Shown one piece after another: positions 19,150 through 29,654 of a DNA stretch of 64,000 bases. Within the stretch, counting starts at the first letter, position 1. The number at the start of each line of letters is the position of its first letter. The DNA comes from Kangiella marina (GTDB lineage: Bacteria; Pseudomonadota; Gammaproteobacteria; Enterobacterales; Kangiellaceae): the NCBI RefSeq assembly GCF_039541235.1, contig NZ_BAABFV010000001.1, positions 1,116,001-1,180,000 of the forward strand, written 5' to 3'. A program made the translations under genes and the position numbers. The notes under the pieces were generated by a model. The model did no database searches, was not told the DNA's origin, and saw only the letters and a program-made list of their open reading frames with translations.

Positions 19150-19380
19150 ATGACCACCATGACTAGTACATTTTTTCTTGCATTTGCCCTTTTTATCGCT
19201 GTTATCATCGTAATGGCCGTGGGCTATATCTTTCAGCATAAGCGGATTAGTGGAAGCTGTGGTGGTTTGGATGCACTTGGCATCGAAAAGGCTTGCGACT
19301 GCGATAAGCCATGTGCGAAGAAGCGTGCCCGTCTACGTAACAACGAACACCGCCTAGACATTAACGTGATAGAAGAGTAA
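19150..19380 (+). CDS. nqrM: Na+-NQR maturation protein NqrM
   Basis: A 76-aa protein: one membrane helix (residues 8-28), then the conserved SCGGLDALGIEKACDCDKPC with Cys37, 49, 51 and 55. This is the DUF539/NqrM pattern; the cysteines are thought to deliver iron for the NqrD/NqrE centre. It usually follows nqrF-apbE directly; here a minus-strand gene is interposed. ATG at 19159 is an alternative start. Confidence 0.92.
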   Translation: MTTMTSTFFLAFALFIAVIIVMAVGYIFQHKRISGSCGGLDALGIEKACDCDKPCAKKRARLRNNEHRLDINVIEE

Positions 19381-19416
19381 TTCTGCGATCACTCCTCTAC
19401 CGATTTTCCTTTCAGA

Positions 19417-19812
19417 TTAAGAAAAATGTTGGAAGGCTTTTAGAATACTCTGTCTCGAAATCATTCCCACCAGTTGACTTTTCTCTACAACTGGATACAT
19501 GCGACAGTTATCCTTTAAATATTTTTCAGCCACATCAGCAATGCTATCATCAGGATGCACCGTTCGAACATCTTTGGTCATTCGGTCCATGACCCTATCT
19601 CCAAGATCGCCATGATAAATCGCACTCAAAACTGTGTGCAAACAGTCCTTTTCAGATAAAAAACCGACTAAACGGTTATGGTCATCCAAAACAGGAGCTC
19701 CAGTAAGACGGTACTCCATCATTGTCTGTGCAGCTTCAACCACATCAGTTTCAGGCTTTAAGGTAATCATTGCTGAGGTCATGTAGTCCCGCACAGTGAC
19801 AGATTTGAGCAT
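19417..19812 (-). CDS. CBS-domain pair protein
   Basis: A 131-aa protein made of two CBS motifs in tandem (VRDYMTSAMITLKPETDVVEAAQTMMEYRLTGAPVLDD... and MTKDVRTVHPDDSIADVAEKYLKDNCRMYPVVE), forming one Bateman module that usually binds adenine nucleotides. No fused effector domain exists, so its target is unknown. The frame extends to a GTG at 19821, but AGGAG is correctly spaced only for ATG 19812. Confidence 0.85.
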   Translation of the reverse strand: MLKSVTVRDYMTSAMITLKPETDVVEAAQTMMEYRLTGAPVLDDHNRLVGFLSEKDCLHTVLSAIYHGDLGDRVMDRMTKDVRTVHPDDSIADVAEKYLKDNCRMYPVVEKSQLVGMISRQSILKAFQHFS

Positions 19813-19897
19813 AAGCAGCACTCCTATTTAAACAGTGTTTATTTTTTTAGTTACTATTTCGAGTCACTTTGATAGTAGCTTATTTGTCAGAAAAAAC

Positions 19898-19921
19898 AAA
19901 GCCCGGCAAGAGCCGGGCTTT
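19898..19921 (-). terminator. Terminator of the OmpA-like gene
   Basis: AAAGCCCGGC and GCCGGGCTTT pair perfectly around a 4-nt loop; the minus-strand 3' side continues TTTGTTTTTTC, giving the T-run for the porin gene that ends at 19949. Confidence 0.9.
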
Positions 19922-19948
19922 GAATAATAATAATTAAGTAATTAACTA

Positions 19949-21085
19949 TTATTTCTTAGTTTCAGCGTTAGCTTCTACACGACGATTAAGTGCACGGCCA
20001 TCAGCAGTCGAGTTGTCTGCAATTGGACGCTCTTCACCGTAACCAATAGAAGTTAAACGAGAACCGTCAATGCCAAAGTTATTGATTAAGTAATCTTTAA
20101 CTGCTCCAGCACGACGCTCAGATAGACCTTGGTTGTACTGGTTAGAACCAGTGCTATCCGTATGACCTTGAATCTGCGCGTTTACGCCAGGATATTGACG
20201 CAAGAACTCAGCAACTTTCGCAATTTCAGAAACCATCTCTGGCTTGATTTGGTACTTGTCGACATCAAAGTTCAGACGCATATCAACAACAACGTCTTCC
20301 TTAGGCTCAATCTTACAACCTTTTTCATCAACTTTTGCACCAGCTTCTGTGCCTGGACATGCATCTTTATAGTCAGCAACACCGTCACCATCACTATCAA
20401 GTGCACAACCATAAGCATCTACTGCTGCGCCAGCAGGAGTTCCTGGACAACGGTCATTAGCGTCAATCACACCATCGCCATCAGAGTCTTTAGCTTCTTT
20501 CTTTGGCTCAACAGGCTTAGGAGCTGCTGCAGTGCGAACAGTTTCACCGAAGAAGTAACCAATGTTAAAGTACCAAAGGTTATCATCCCCTGTTTCACCT
20601 GAGTCTAAGAAGTCATAGCCAATTCTCATGAAAACTTTGTCAGTTGCAAAGTGCTGGAAACCAAGACCTACTTTATAAAACTCGTCATTCTCGATTGTAT
20701 CGTTCCAAACATCATACTTTTCTTCTGTTTTTCCATAACCAAATTTCAAAAATGGATGCGTCGACTCTGAGCCAATCCAGCTTACATCGTTATACAAAAA
20801 GTCAACACTGTAAGTTTGTAAGTCGCCAGTTAGTCCATTTGAGTTATTGTCTATGTCATTAAAGTAATTGTAATTACCTTCTACAGACCAACTCTTATTA
20901 AAGGCCCAACCTAAACCGAAGTTCCCGCCTTGTCCTCTTTCTGCTGTACGTGCTGGGTCAAGTTCAATTCCACCCCAACCTACATACCCATAAAAGCCAT
21001 GACGGTCTTTCACTTCACCTTCGTTTGCAAATGCTGTTGAGCTTAAAGCCAACATACATGCTGCTGCGATTAGTTTCTTTTTCAT
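19949..21085 (-). CDS. OmpA/OprF-like outer-membrane porin
   Basis: A 378-aa outer-membrane protein in three parts. Signal peptide MKKKLIAAACMLALSSTAFA; an eight-stranded OmpA-like barrel to about residue 185 ending with an aromatic WYFNIGYFFGET; a linker with two thrombospondin type-3 calcium-binding repeats (DSDGDGVIDANDRCPGTPAG and DSDGDGVADYKDACPGTEAG); and a C-terminal OmpA domain with the peptidoglycan motif GHTDSTGSNQYNQGLSERRAGAVKDYL. The product links outer membrane and cell wall. It appears monocistronic, with a strong terminator. Confidence 0.9.
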   Translation of the reverse strand: MKKKLIAAACMLALSSTAFANEGEVKDRHGFYGYVGWGGIELDPARTAERGQGGNFGLGWAFNKSWSVEGNYNYFNDIDNNSNGLTGDLQTYSVDFLYNDVSWIGSESTHPFLKFGYGKTEEKYDVWNDTIENDEFYKVGLGFQHFATDKVFMRIGYDFLDSGETGDDNLWYFNIGYFFGETVRTAAAPKPVEPKKEAKDSDGDGVIDANDRCPGTPAGAAVDAYGCALDSDGDGVADYKDACPGTEAGAKVDEKGCKIEPKEDVVVDMRLNFDVDKYQIKPEMVSEIAKVAEFLRQYPGVNAQIQGHTDSTGSNQYNQGLSERRAGAVKDYLINNFGIDGSRLTSIGYGEERPIADNSTADGRALNRRVEANAETKK

Positions 21086-21194
21086 AATTTTGCCCTCTTC
21101 CTTTTTTCCTGTGTTTAAAGAGTAAAGTTATTATACATAGAAACAATAACTTGCATCTAAAAATATACTCAACTTTCAACTATTTTACAATTAT

Positions 21195-22526
21195 CTACAT
21201 TAGCCGCTTTACTTCGTCTGCAATGGTATTTGCATGATGTTTTGCGACCGATATTTCTGTTGCTTCAACCATAACTCGAATCAATGGTTCGGTGCCTGAC
21301 TTTCTGATCAAGACACGACCTGAGTTACTTAATTTTTTTTCAACATCTTCAATAATTTTTTTCAGTGCCTCCTGTTCCAAAACCTTATCAGCATCTTTCA
21401 CTCTGACATTCACAAGTTCCTGCGGAAATAACTCATGCTCTTTGACAAAGGCTGACAGTGTTTGCCCCGTTTCACCAAGCGCCTTCAAAATCTGTAACGC
21501 TGCTACAATACCATCACCGGTCGAATTGTAATCTAAGCAAATAACATGTCCTGAAGATTCACCGCCTAACTTCCAACCATTAGTCTTAAGTGACTGCATC
21601 ACATAGCGGTCTCCAACTTTGGTTCGCTCAAACGCAATGCCTTCTTTTTTAAGGTCAACTTCTACTGCCATATTGGTCATCAAAGTTCCAGCAACACCAC
21701 CTTCCAACTTATCATTTTTTTGTAAATGCTTTGCCAACAACCAAATTAGCTGGTCACCATTGACCAACTGTCCTTCAGCATCCACCATCATGACGCGATC
21801 ACCGTCACCATCAAAAGCAATACCAAGCTCAGCCTTATGCTCAATAACTGCTTCAGACAACGCCTTCGTAGCAGTCGCACCACACTCTAAATTGATATTT
21901 AAACCGTCAGGCTTATTACCAATTTCAATAACCTCTGCTCCTAGCTCTCTGAACACATGTGGCGCTATGTGGTACGTCGCTCCATGTGCACAATCTACCA
22001 CCAGTTTCTGACCTTTTAATGACAAATTATTGGGAAAACTGGCTTTACAGAATTCAATATAGCGTGCCGCCGCATCAGCAATTCGATAAGCCTTGCCTAA
22101 TTTGTGACTTTCCAGTGTCGTCATGTCTTTATCAAGTAACGACTCAATTTCTAACTCTACCTCATCCGGAAACTTGGTACCGTCGGCCGAAAAGAATTTA
22201 ATACCATTGTCATGATAAGGATTGTGAGAAGCACTGATCACAATTCCTGCATCCGCCCGAAAAGTTCGAGTTAAATAAGCAATAGCTGGGGTTGGCATTG
22301 GCCCAACGAGTAAACTGTTAACGCCAGCCGCGGTTAACCCCGCCTCTAAAACAGATTCAAACATGTAGCCGGAGATTCGAGTATCTTTTCCAATAACGAC
22401 TCGCCCTTTATTGCCCAAAGCCTGACCTAAAGCCCAGCCTAGTTTCAATACAAACTCAGGGGTGATTGGAAATTGTCCTACGGTACCTCTAATACCATCC
22501 GTCCCAAAATATTTTCTGTTACTCAC
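21195..22526 (-). CDS. glmM: Phosphoglucosamine mutase
   Basis: Converts glucosamine 6-phosphate to the 1-phosphate for peptidoglycan and lipopolysaccharide synthesis. At 443 aa it matches the family. The phosphoserine is S100 in [15 protein letters not shown]; the Mg-binding loop is [11 protein letters not shown]; the sugar loop GGESSGHVI and the phosphate-binding [14 protein letters not shown] are present. It lies 8 nt after folP, in the conserved ftsH-folP-glmM order. Confidence 0.97.
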   Translation of the reverse strand: MSNRKYFGTDGIRGTVGQFPITPEFVLKLGWALGQALGNKGRVVIGKDTRISGYMFESVLEAGLTAAGVNSLLVGPMPTPAIAYLTRTFRADAGIVISASHNPYHDNGIKFFSADGTKFPDEVELEIESLLDKDMTTLESHKLGKAYRIADAAARYIEFCKASFPNNLSLKGQKLVVDCAHGATYHIAPHVFRELGAEVIEIGNKPDGLNINLECGATATKALSEAVIEHKAELGIAFDGDGDRVMMVDAEGQLVNGDQLIWLLAKHLQKNDKLEGGVAGTLMTNMAVEVDLKKEGIAFERTKVGDRYVMQSLKTNGWKLGGESSGHVICLDYNSTGDGIVAALQILKALGETGQTLSAFVKEHELFPQELVNVRVKDADKVLEQEALKKIIEDVEKKLSNSGRVLIRKSGTEPLIRVMVEATEISVAKHHANTIADEVKRLM

Positions 22527-22534
22527 ATCGATTC

Positions 22535-23365
22535 CTAATTATTTATTTTATTGTTTGTAAAAGCCTTCAGTATTTTCATCGCCTGCACGGTTTCTTCAAC
22601 ATCGTGCACGCGGAGTATTTTGGCGCCATTCATTGCAGCGTAGCTTGCCGCCACCACGCTTCCAATCATGCGCTCTGATACTTCTTTATCCACAATCTGT
22701 CCGATCATCGTTTTTCGCGATACCCCGACCAAAATGGGACATGCGAGAGATTGGAAGCAACTCAAGTTATTCATTAATTCCGTATTATGCGCCAAACTCT
22801 TGCCAAAACCAAAACCTGGGTCGACAACAATTCGTTCACGCTCAACCCCTCCAGATTCGCATTGTGTAATGCGCTGGCTTAACATTTGCTGAACCTCAGC
22901 GACGACATCATCATAATGAGGATTATTTTGCATCGTTCTGGGCTGGCCTTGCATATGCATCACACAAACGTAAGCTGTACTCGCCGCAACAACCTCAAGA
23001 GCTCCATCTTCTTGCAAAGCTCTAACATCGTTAATCATATTAGCACCACTCGCTATAGCAGCAGCCATTACTTCAGGCTTGCTTGTATCAACCGATACGA
23101 TGGCATTTGATTTTTTCGCAACCTCAACCAAAGGAATAACTCTTTCCAGCTCCTCTGCCACAGATACCTCTGAAGCACCTGGCCGCGTTGATTCACCGCC
23201 AATATCAATAATGTCTGCGCCGGCGCTTAACATTGCTTCGATACGTTGAGTGGCGTCTTTGTTGGTAAAATACTGGCCGCCGTCTGAAAATGAGTCAGGC
23301 GTCGTATTTAATATCCCCATGACTAAAGGGCCTGGTTGCTGCAAAAGTTGCTTGAGTGTTTTCAT
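22535..23365 (-). CDS. folP: Dihydropteroate synthase
   Basis: Joins p-aminobenzoate to the dihydropterin pyrophosphate in folate synthesis. The 276-aa TIM barrel has the signature [44 protein letters not shown] and GVSRKTMIG. The ATG at 23365 lies 66 nt past the ftsH stop, with the ftsH terminator between. Confidence 0.97.
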   Translation of the reverse strand: MKTLKQLLQQPGPLVMGILNTTPDSFSDGGQYFTNKDATQRIEAMLSAGADIIDIGGESTRPGASEVSVAEELERVIPLVEVAKKSNAIVSVDTSKPEVMAAAIASGANMINDVRALQEDGALEVVAASTAYVCVMHMQGQPRTMQNNPHYDDVVAEVQQMLSQRITQCESGGVERERIVVDPGFGFGKSLAHNTELMNNLSCFQSLACPILVGVSRKTMIGQIVDKEVSERMIGSVVAASYAAMNGAKILRVHDVEETVQAMKILKAFTNNKINN

Positions 23366-23405
23366 GACTGATTGAGCTTTATAACCTTACAAGTAATGCA
23401 TCAAA

Positions 23406-23427
23406 AAAGGGCCCCGCAGGACCCTTT
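23406..23427 (-). terminator. Terminator after ftsH
   Basis: On the minus strand AAAGGGTCC pairs with GGGCCCTTT (one T-G wobble), followed by T residues. It lies 5 nt beyond the ftsH stop and may limit read-through into folP-glmM. Confidence 0.8.
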
Positions 23428-23431
23428 GTGA

Positions 23432-25393
23432 TTAATCATCAGATTGGCGAGGTGATGATGCATTGTCCGACTCTTTTGAGTCATCACCTTTCACTGCTTG
23501 CTCTTTCGCAGGCTCCTCTTTCTTCGCAGACTCCTCTTTCGAAGGGCTATCTTTGTCAGACCAGTCTGCTGGAGGACGAGGTTCATCACCTTTCATGATG
23601 TCATCAATTTGCTTCGCATCGATCGTTTCATACTTCATCAAAGCCTGAGCCATGGCATGCAACTTATCCATGTCTTCATTTAAGATGTTTTTCGCGCGGT
23701 CATAGTTGCGATCAATGATTTCTCGGATCTCGTTATCGATGAGGCGAGCGGTGTCGTCCGAAATATTTTTGTGCTGTGTTACTGAGCGACCCAAGAATAC
23801 TTCGTCTTCATCTTCGGCATAAGATAGTGGCCCCAACTTTTCCGAAAGGCCCCACTTGGTGACCATGTTACGGGCAATGTCCGTAGCACGCTCAATGTCG
23901 TTTGAAGCACCGGTTGTCACCTTGTCCGCACCGTTTATCAACTCTTCAGCAATACGTCCACCAAATAGCGAGGATAACTGGCTTTCCAAGGCTTCCTTAG
24001 AGAGTGAGTACTTATCTTGTTCAGGCAAGTACATGGTGACACCTAAGGCACGACCACGAGGAATAATACTCACTTTGTACACTGGATCATGACTTGGTAC
24101 ACGTAAACCGACGATAGCATGACCGGCTTCATGATAGGCAGTGTTCAACTTTTCTTCTTCAGTCATCACCATCGAGCGACGTTCTGCGCCCATCAAAATC
24201 TTATCTTTCGCTTTTTCAAACTGCTCCATACCAACCGTACGCAAACTATCACGCGCCGCAAATAATGCCGCTTCGTTGACTAGGTTCGCTAAGTCCGCCC
24301 CTGAAAATCCAGGAGTACCACGGGCAATCAAGCTCGGTTCAACATCATCACCAATTGGAATTTTACGCATGTGAACTTTAATGATTTGCTCACGCCCTTT
24401 AATATCTGGTAGACCCACAATCACCTGTCTGTCGAATCGGCCAGGACGCAATAATGCAGGATCTAATACATCGGGACGGTTAGTCGCAGCAATCACAATC
24501 ACACCTTCACCACCTTCAAAACCATCCATCTCGACCAGTAACTGGTTCAGGGTTTGCTCACGCTCATCGTGACCGCCACCAAGACCTGCACCACGGTGTC
24601 GACCGACAGCATCAATCTCATCAATGAAGATAATGCATGGCGCATGCTTTTTTGCCTGTTCAAACATATCACGAACACGCGAAGCACCGACACCAACAAA
24701 CATTTCAACGAAGTCCGAACCTGAGATAGTAAAGAAAGGCACTTTAGCTTCACCAGCAATCGCTCGGGCTAACAACGTTTTACCGGTTCCCGGAGGCCCC
24801 ACCATTAGCACACCACGTGGAATTTTCCCGCCTAAGCGCTGGAATTTACGAGGATCTCTTAAGAAATCCACCAACTCGCCAACTTCTTCTTTCGCTTCTT
24901 CGACGCCAGCAACATCAGCAAATGTGGTTTTAACCTGATCTTCACTCAGCATACGTGCTTTGCTCTTACCAAACGATAAAGCACCACCACCTTTACCGCC
25001 ACCTTGCATTTGACGCATAAAGTAAATCCATACCGCGATCAGTAAAAGAATTGGGCCGAAGCTTAACAAGAAAGTGCCGAAACCACCTGTCTCACGCTTC
25101 TTACCGGAGTATTGGACTTTGTTTTCCAGCAGGATTTCATTCAATTTGCCATGACCACCGTCTGGAATTTCAGCTCTAATTTGACGATTTGAACCTGTTT
25201 CCTTACCCGATACCACAATATCATTAGGGTTGATAACAACGTCATCGACTTCCTTTGCCTCAATTTTTTCAACAAATTCAGAAAAAGGAATTTTACTATC
25301 GTCGAGTTGCTTCTCCTGAATGGCGTCGATAACAACGAATAGAATAACCGCTGCTATTACCCAAAATAGTATATTTTTTACTAAATCGCTCAA
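23432..25393 (-). CDS. ftsH: ATP-dependent zinc metalloprotease FtsH
   Basis: Membrane-anchored AAA+ protease of 653 aa that degrades misfolded membrane proteins and regulators. Two N-terminal membrane helices (residues about 8-24 and 108-126) flank a periplasmic domain; then Walker [14 protein letters not shown], Walker B IIFIDEID, the SRH region, and the zinc-protease motif HEAGHA. The C-terminal tail is low-complexity K/E/S/D. The start is TTG (GAGGT upstream); no better start exists near the conserved N-terminus. It follows rlmE, the usual order, with a 178-nt gap that likely holds its own promoter. Confidence 0.97.
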   Translation of the reverse strand: MSDLVKNILFWVIAAVILFVVIDAIQEKQLDDSKIPFSEFVEKIEAKEVDDVVINPNDIVVSGKETGSNRQIRAEIPDGGHGKLNEILLENKVQYSGKKRETGGFGTFLLSFGPILLLIAVWIYFMRQMQGGGKGGGALSFGKSKARMLSEDQVKTTFADVAGVEEAKEEVGELVDFLRDPRKFQRLGGKIPRGVLMVGPPGTGKTLLARAIAGEAKVPFFTISGSDFVEMFVGVGASRVRDMFEQAKKHAPCIIFIDEIDAVGRHRGAGLGGGHDEREQTLNQLLVEMDGFEGGEGVIVIAATNRPDVLDPALLRPGRFDRQVIVGLPDIKGREQIIKVHMRKIPIGDDVEPSLIARGTPGFSGADLANLVNEAALFAARDSLRTVGMEQFEKAKDKILMGAERRSMVMTEEEKLNTAYHEAGHAIVGLRVPSHDPVYKVSIIPRGRALGVTMYLPEQDKYSLSKEALESQLSSLFGGRIAEELINGADKVTTGASNDIERATDIARNMVTKWGLSEKLGPLSYAEDEDEVFLGRSVTQHKNISDDTARLIDNEIREIIDRNYDRAKNILNEDMDKLHAMAQALMKYETIDAKQIDDIMKGDEPRPPADWSDKDSPSKEESAKKEEPAKEQAVKGDDSKESDNASSPRQSDD

Positions 25394-25571
25394 AATTTGA
25401 ACCTCAATTATGACAGCCTGCTGTCTTTATATTTTGACTCTGTATTATGCCACGGCTTTTGCTCTTGATAAGCCCAACGGCTTAATAAATCTGGTTATTT
25501 TTCCGACCAGTATCGTAACAAAACGTAACATACTTCGTAATCACTTTGGCAAAACCCCAAGCTTAAAGGAT

Positions 25572-26192
25572 TTAGCCTTTATATCCGACCCCAACCACAT
25601 AAACTTCACGCGAACGAGCACGCGAAGCATCTGGCTTTCGGATCATGACTTTATCAAAGCTTTGCCTACATTGGCGAATATATTCATCAAATCCTTCACC
25701 TTGAAAGACTTTAACGACATAATTTGCACCCGGCGCAGAGACCTCTCGCGCTAATTCCAACGCTAACTCAGCCAAGTACATGCCTTTAGGCTGGTCAATC
25801 GCGTCCATTCCACTCATATTGGGGGCCATGTCCGATAATACAAGGGTTGCCTTATGCTCGCCAATCAAATCCAGTAGTTGATTCAGTACTGACTCTTCTC
25901 GGAAATCTCCTTGAATAAACTCAACATCGGGCAAAGGATCCATCGGCAGAATATCGAGCGCAAAGATATTACCTTTAGAACCAATTTTATAGGAAGCGTA
26001 TTGCGACCAGCCACCTGGAGCAGCGCCAAGATCAACAATGGTACAGCCTGGCTTCATCAGCTGGTATTTTTTATCCAACTCTTCAAGCTTATAGACCGCT
26101 CTGGAACGGTAGCCATCTTTTTGCGACTTTTTGACGTAAGGATCATCAAAATGCTCCTTCATCCAACGCTGACTACTTTTTGTTCGGGACAT
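25572..26192 (-). CDS. rlmE: 23S rRNA 2'-O-uridine methyltransferase
   Basis: Methylates U2552 of 23S rRNA late in 50S assembly. The 206-aa protein has the SAM-binding [14 protein letters not shown] and the K-D-K-E catalytic set, seen in [32 protein letters not shown] and REVYVVG. It is transcribed towards ftsH, and divergent from yhbY, as in many gammaproteobacteria. Confidence 0.95.
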   Translation of the reverse strand: MSRTKSSQRWMKEHFDDPYVKKSQKDGYRSRAVYKLEELDKKYQLMKPGCTIVDLGAAPGGWSQYASYKIGSKGNIFALDILPMDPLPDVEFIQGDFREESVLNQLLDLIGEHKATLVLSDMAPNMSGMDAIDQPKGMYLAELALELAREVSAPGANYVVKVFQGEGFDEYIRQCRQSFDKVMIRKPDASRARSREVYVVGVGYKG

Positions 26193-26285
26193 GCCTTAGA
26201 AAATCACTTGTATTCAGTAAAACAAGTCTCTATTGTACCGTTTTTAAGGTAAAATAACTGCAATTCTCACTATTAAGTTCATCAA

Positions 26286-26597
26286 ATGTCTCAATCTAAG
26301 CAAACACCATTAAGTAAGTCACAGATTAAATTCCTTCGCAGTAAGGCGCACAACCTCAAGCCCGTTGTTATGATTGGCGATAAAGGTTTAACCGAGAATG
26401 TGCTGGACGAAATCAACCTAGCGCTTAACCACCACGAGCTGATCAAAGTTAAGGTCCGCGCAGAAGAGCGTGAGGACAAAAAAACCATTATCGACGCCAT
26501 CTGCAAAAAAACCAATGGTCAACAAGTTCAAGTGATTGGTCACATTTTAGTCTTGTACCGACGCTCTGATGATGTAAAAATCATCTTACCGAAATAA
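26286..26597 (+). CDS. yhbY: YhbY-type CRM-domain RNA-binding protein
   Basis: A 103-aa single CRM domain, with the conserved MIGDKGLTENVLDEINLALNHHELIKVKV (GxxG loop) and a short N-terminal basic stretch. Family members associate with pre-50S ribosomal subunits. Divergent from rlmE, the conserved neighbour. The response-regulator gene starts 16 nt further on in the same direction and may be co-transcribed. Confidence 0.92.
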   Translation: MSQSKQTPLSKSQIKFLRSKAHNLKPVVMIGDKGLTENVLDEINLALNHHELIKVKVRAEEREDKKTIIDAICKKTNGQQVQVIGHILVLYRRSDDVKIILPK

Positions 26598-26613
26598 TTA
26601 CCAAGGTATCTCA

Positions 26614-27309
26614 ATGGCTTATAGCGTCCTGCTGGTAGAAGATCATGCTGAGTTAGCGGCCACAACTGGCGAGTTTCTTGAGCTTTGTGGCTATATTGTC
26701 GATTATGCGAGCGATGGCCCATCTGGCCTCAACTTGGCTTTAAGCAATAGTTATGACGCTTTGATTCTTGATGTGATGCTGCCCGGCTTTGATGGGTATG
26801 AAATCTGCCGCAAAGTTCGTCAAGAAGCCGAGTCGGATATCCCCGTACTGATGTTAACGGCGAGAGATCAGCTAACAGACAAGCTTGAAGGCTTCGATAC
26901 TGGCGCCGACGACTACCTGATCAAACCGTTTGACTTCGAAGAGTTAGATGCTCGACTTAAGTCGATTATTAAGCGACACAAGGGTGACTTTAGCAGTAAA
27001 ACCATGGTTATTCATGACCTTGAGCTGGATCCAAAAACGATGAAAGTGACGCGCGCCGGTACCGAGCTTAAGCTGTCACCAACAGGGTTGCAGATTCTAA
27101 AAATGCTTATGCGCCGCTCGCCTGAACTGGTCAGTCGTGAAGACATTGAGCGTGAGCTGTGGGGCGACTTGGTTCCTGATAGCGATGTTTTAAGAAGCCA
27201 CCTGTATAACTTAAGAAAAGTGATTGATAAGCCCTTCGATACAGCACTACTAGAGACGGTTCCTAGTTTAGGGCTCAAGATCGTGCCGCCAAAAGCATCG
27301 GAAGATTAA
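26614..27309 (+). CDS. OmpR/PhoB-family response regulator
   Basis: A 231-aa DNA-binding response regulator. The receiver domain has E9-D10, the phospho-acceptor D53 (LILDVMLPG), T82 (MLTARD) and K104 (YLIKPF). A winged-helix output domain follows from about residue 130 (LKLSPTGLQILKMLMRRSPELVSREDIERELWGD, then SDVLRSHLYNLRKVID). Its stop interlocks with that of the histidine kinase on the other strand (27306-27309), so the pair is convergent rather than in the usual tandem. The kinase is the last gene of the lipid-modification operon, which suggests this regulator controls that operon. Confidence 0.92.
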   Translation: MAYSVLLVEDHAELAATTGEFLELCGYIVDYASDGPSGLNLALSNSYDALILDVMLPGFDGYEICRKVRQEAESDIPVLMLTARDQLTDKLEGFDTGADDYLIKPFDFEELDARLKSIIKRHKGDFSSKTMVIHDLELDPKTMKVTRAGTELKLSPTGLQILKMLMRRSPELVSREDIERELWGDLVPDSDVLRSHLYNLRKVIDKPFDTALLETVPSLGLKIVPPKASED

Positions 27310-28595
27310 CGTTCGGGGATGGTTAAAGTCGCTTTTGTACCTTCGCCTCGCTTACTTTCAATCCCCAACTTCCAGTCCATCTGCTCACATATTCGATACA
27401 CGATCGACAGGCCAAGACCAAACCCTTTCACTTTAACGTCTTCCCGGTTTTCTCGATAAAAAGGCTCGTGCACTCGCTTGAGTGCCGCGGGATGAATTCC
27501 ACAACCGCTATCTTCGACAATGATCGCTCGATTCTGGATAGATACACGAATATGGCCTTTTTCCGTATAATTGAAGGCATTACTGATTAAGTTGTTAATA
27601 CAAATACACAACAACCGCTCAGGCACTTTTTCCATCAAGGTGTCTCGGAAGTTTTTGAGCACCTCAATACCTTTATCAGCGTTTATTTTTTCAATCTGAA
27701 AAAGTTGCTCAGCCACTAAATCATTAATTGAAATGGGGTAATCGCTTTCCTCCGGTGTTTGGTCACGCGACAGAAGGAGTAAAGCTTCTAGCAATTCTTC
27801 CATCTCTTTAACCATAGGCCGCATACGATTCAATACCGCCTGCTGCCTTGGCTCAAGATCTTGCCGCTCGAGCAGAGCCAATGAACCTTTGAGTACTGCT
27901 AGCGGTGTTCTCAATTCGTGGCTAGCATAGCGAGTAAAATTCTTTTCGCGATCCACATACTCTTCAACTTTTCGTGCATACTGCTTAAAAGCATTGAGTA
28001 ACACCCCGACTTCAGCATCAGCATTATGCTCAATATCCGAAAAATCAATTTCAAAACCATCGTCACCATCCACATTTTCCATCTTGCGAGATAGTTTGAT
28101 CACGGGTGAAACGGCGCGCTTCGCCATGTAATAACTGATCCAGGCCGGTAAATAAATAATCAGAAGGACTAATGCTAATGGAGTGATACCGAAAAACAGT
28201 GCCAGCTTGGCAACCTGTCCTTCTTCAAACACTAAATAGAGTTTTCTCCCATAGCGCTCAGAAATATGAATCAGCGGTCTTTTTTCTCGTGTTTCTAAAC
28301 GCTGGTACCCTACAGGTAATTTCGCAATATCTTCAGGAACAGTTTCAGAGTGCGGGCTTCTTTCCATATACCCGGTGAGGTTTAGTGTTCTTGGTAGGTT
28401 GCTTTTAGGGTTGTTTTTATAATGCTCCCAGTAAAATTCAGCCTCACCTTCCAGAGCCTGTTTAATAAGAACCTTTTCAACAACTTTTGCAGCACCATAG
28501 ACACTCAGCAAAGTCACACCGCTGATCAAAACGAGCTGTATAAGCATCGCTCTAATCAGCTTGTGGTGAATTTTCTTTTGCTTATTTTTTGCCAT
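27306..28595 (-). CDS. Sensor histidine kinase at the end of the lipid-modification operon
   Basis: A 429-aa inner-membrane kinase. Membrane helices at about 14-37 and 131-155 flank a ~90-residue periplasmic sensor region without a recognisable domain. An HAMP-like linker leads to the H-box FTRYASHELRTPL with His226. The ATPase part has N-box NNLISNAFNYTE, G1 VEDSGCGI and G2 GFGLGLSIV. It starts 6 nt after the stop of the CFA-like methyltransferase gene, so it belongs to that transcript. No receiver or HPt domain. Partner: the convergent response regulator at 26614. Confidence 0.92.
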   Translation of the reverse strand: MAKNKQKKIHHKLIRAMLIQLVLISGVTLLSVYGAAKVVEKVLIKQALEGEAEFYWEHYKNNPKSNLPRTLNLTGYMERSPHSETVPEDIAKLPVGYQRLETREKRPLIHISERYGRKLYLVFEEGQVAKLALFFGITPLALVLLIIYLPAWISYYMAKRAVSPVIKLSRKMENVDGDDGFEIDFSDIEHNADAEVGVLLNAFKQYARKVEEYVDREKNFTRYASHELRTPLAVLKGSLALLERQDLEPRQQAVLNRMRPMVKEMEELLEALLLLSRDQTPEESDYPISINDLVAEQLFQIEKINADKGIEVLKNFRDTLMEKVPERLLCICINNLISNAFNYTEKGHIRVSIQNRAIIVEDSGCGIHPAALKRVHEPFYRENREDVKVKGFGLGLSIVYRICEQMDWKLGIESKRGEGTKATLTIPER

Positions 28596-28601
28596 CTTTT
28601 G

Positions 28602-29639
28602 CTACTTTGACTTTACGAACCGGTAGTGCCCTATCAACCACTCATTACCGTTGTTTAAACCAAACAACTCCGCGCATGACATAAAGAAAATACGCCAGCG
28701 CTGTAACCATATTTTGGCCTCTTTCTCACCATACACCTTTTCAAATACTGATAAAATAGTTTCTTTGTTCTTATCGGTGTTCTCCAACCAAGCATTGGAG
28801 GTCTTTTCGTAATGTTCACCGCTGAGTAACCATCGTTTATCTAACCTTAGGTCACCCAAGAAATTTAAAAATGTATCAGCCGCTGGCATTTGCCCGCCGC
28901 TAAAAAAATATTTCCCCATCCAGTTATCATCACCCTCTTCTTCAAATGGGTACATCAAAAAACGGTGACAAAAAATGTGAATAAAGATTTTACCGTCATC
29001 TTTTAACCACTGATTCATGCGATCAAATAACTGCTGATAATTTCTGACGTGTTCAAACATTTCAATTGAGACGATTCGGTCAAACGATTGCTCCGTTTTG
29101 AAGGTATTAATATCAACCGTTATGACCTCAATGTTGGTTAGACCGCGCTCAGAGGCTTTGCTTTCAATAAACTCTCTTTGCGAGCTTGAGTTTGATAATG
29201 TCGTGATGTGACTGTTTGGATATTTTTGGGCCAAATAAAGCGTTAGAGAACCCCAGCCACAACCTAATTCCAACACCTTCTGACCATCTTGGAATTCACC
29301 ACGTTCGGTGTAGAGTTCCAGCATATTCTTTTCAGCCGCTGATAAGTCTGTTGTATGCTTATCCCACAGACAGCCGCTGTATTTTAAATACTGCCCCAGA
29401 GATAGCTGGTAAAATTCGGCAGGAACTTCGTAGTGTTGCTCATTCGCTTTGTCTGTTTTGATAGCAATGTCGCTGCTTTTAAGCTCTTCTAAAAAGCGAT
29501 CATACTGTTCACTTTGTGCTTCAATATCATTGATATGTTCTTCTTCAAGTCGTTGCTTACAAAGCTTTCGAATGCCAGCACGAATCACCGAATCAGGCAG
29601 TGTTCCTGCCTCCATCATATTAATAATTGACTTAATCAA
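28602..29639 (-). CDS. CFA-synthase-like SAM methyltransferase
   Basis: A 345-aa methyltransferase of the cyclopropane-fatty-acyl-phospholipid synthase superfamily, in the subgroup resembling coclaurine N-methyltransferase. It starts ...AGTLPDSVIRAGIRKLCKQRL, typical of that subgroup, and has HYEVPAEFYQLSLGQYLKYSGC, the SAM motif VLELGCGWGS (122-131), SIEMFEHVRNY and HIFCHRF. It lacks the extra N-terminal lipid-binding domain of true CFA synthase. The start is TTG, with AGGAG 8 nt upstream. Substrate is unknown; by context an unsaturated phospholipid acyl chain is likely. UfaM of furan fatty-acid synthesis belongs to the same broad superfamily. Confidence 0.85.
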   Translation of the reverse strand: MIKSIINMMEAGTLPDSVIRAGIRKLCKQRLEEEHINDIEAQSEQYDRFLEELKSSDIAIKTDKANEQHYEVPAEFYQLSLGQYLKYSGCLWDKHTTDLSAAEKNMLELYTERGEFQDGQKVLELGCGWGSLTLYLAQKYPNSHITTLSNSSSQREFIESKASERGLTNIEVITVDINTFKTEQSFDRIVSIEMFEHVRNYQQLFDRMNQWLKDDGKIFIHIFCHRFLMYPFEEEGDDNWMGKYFFSGGQMPAADTFLNFLGDLRLDKRWLLSGEHYEKTSNAWLENTDKNKETILSVFEKVYGEKEAKIWLQRWRIFFMSCAELFGLNNGNEWLIGHYRFVKSK

Positions 29640-29654
29640 GTTACTGCTCCTAAT

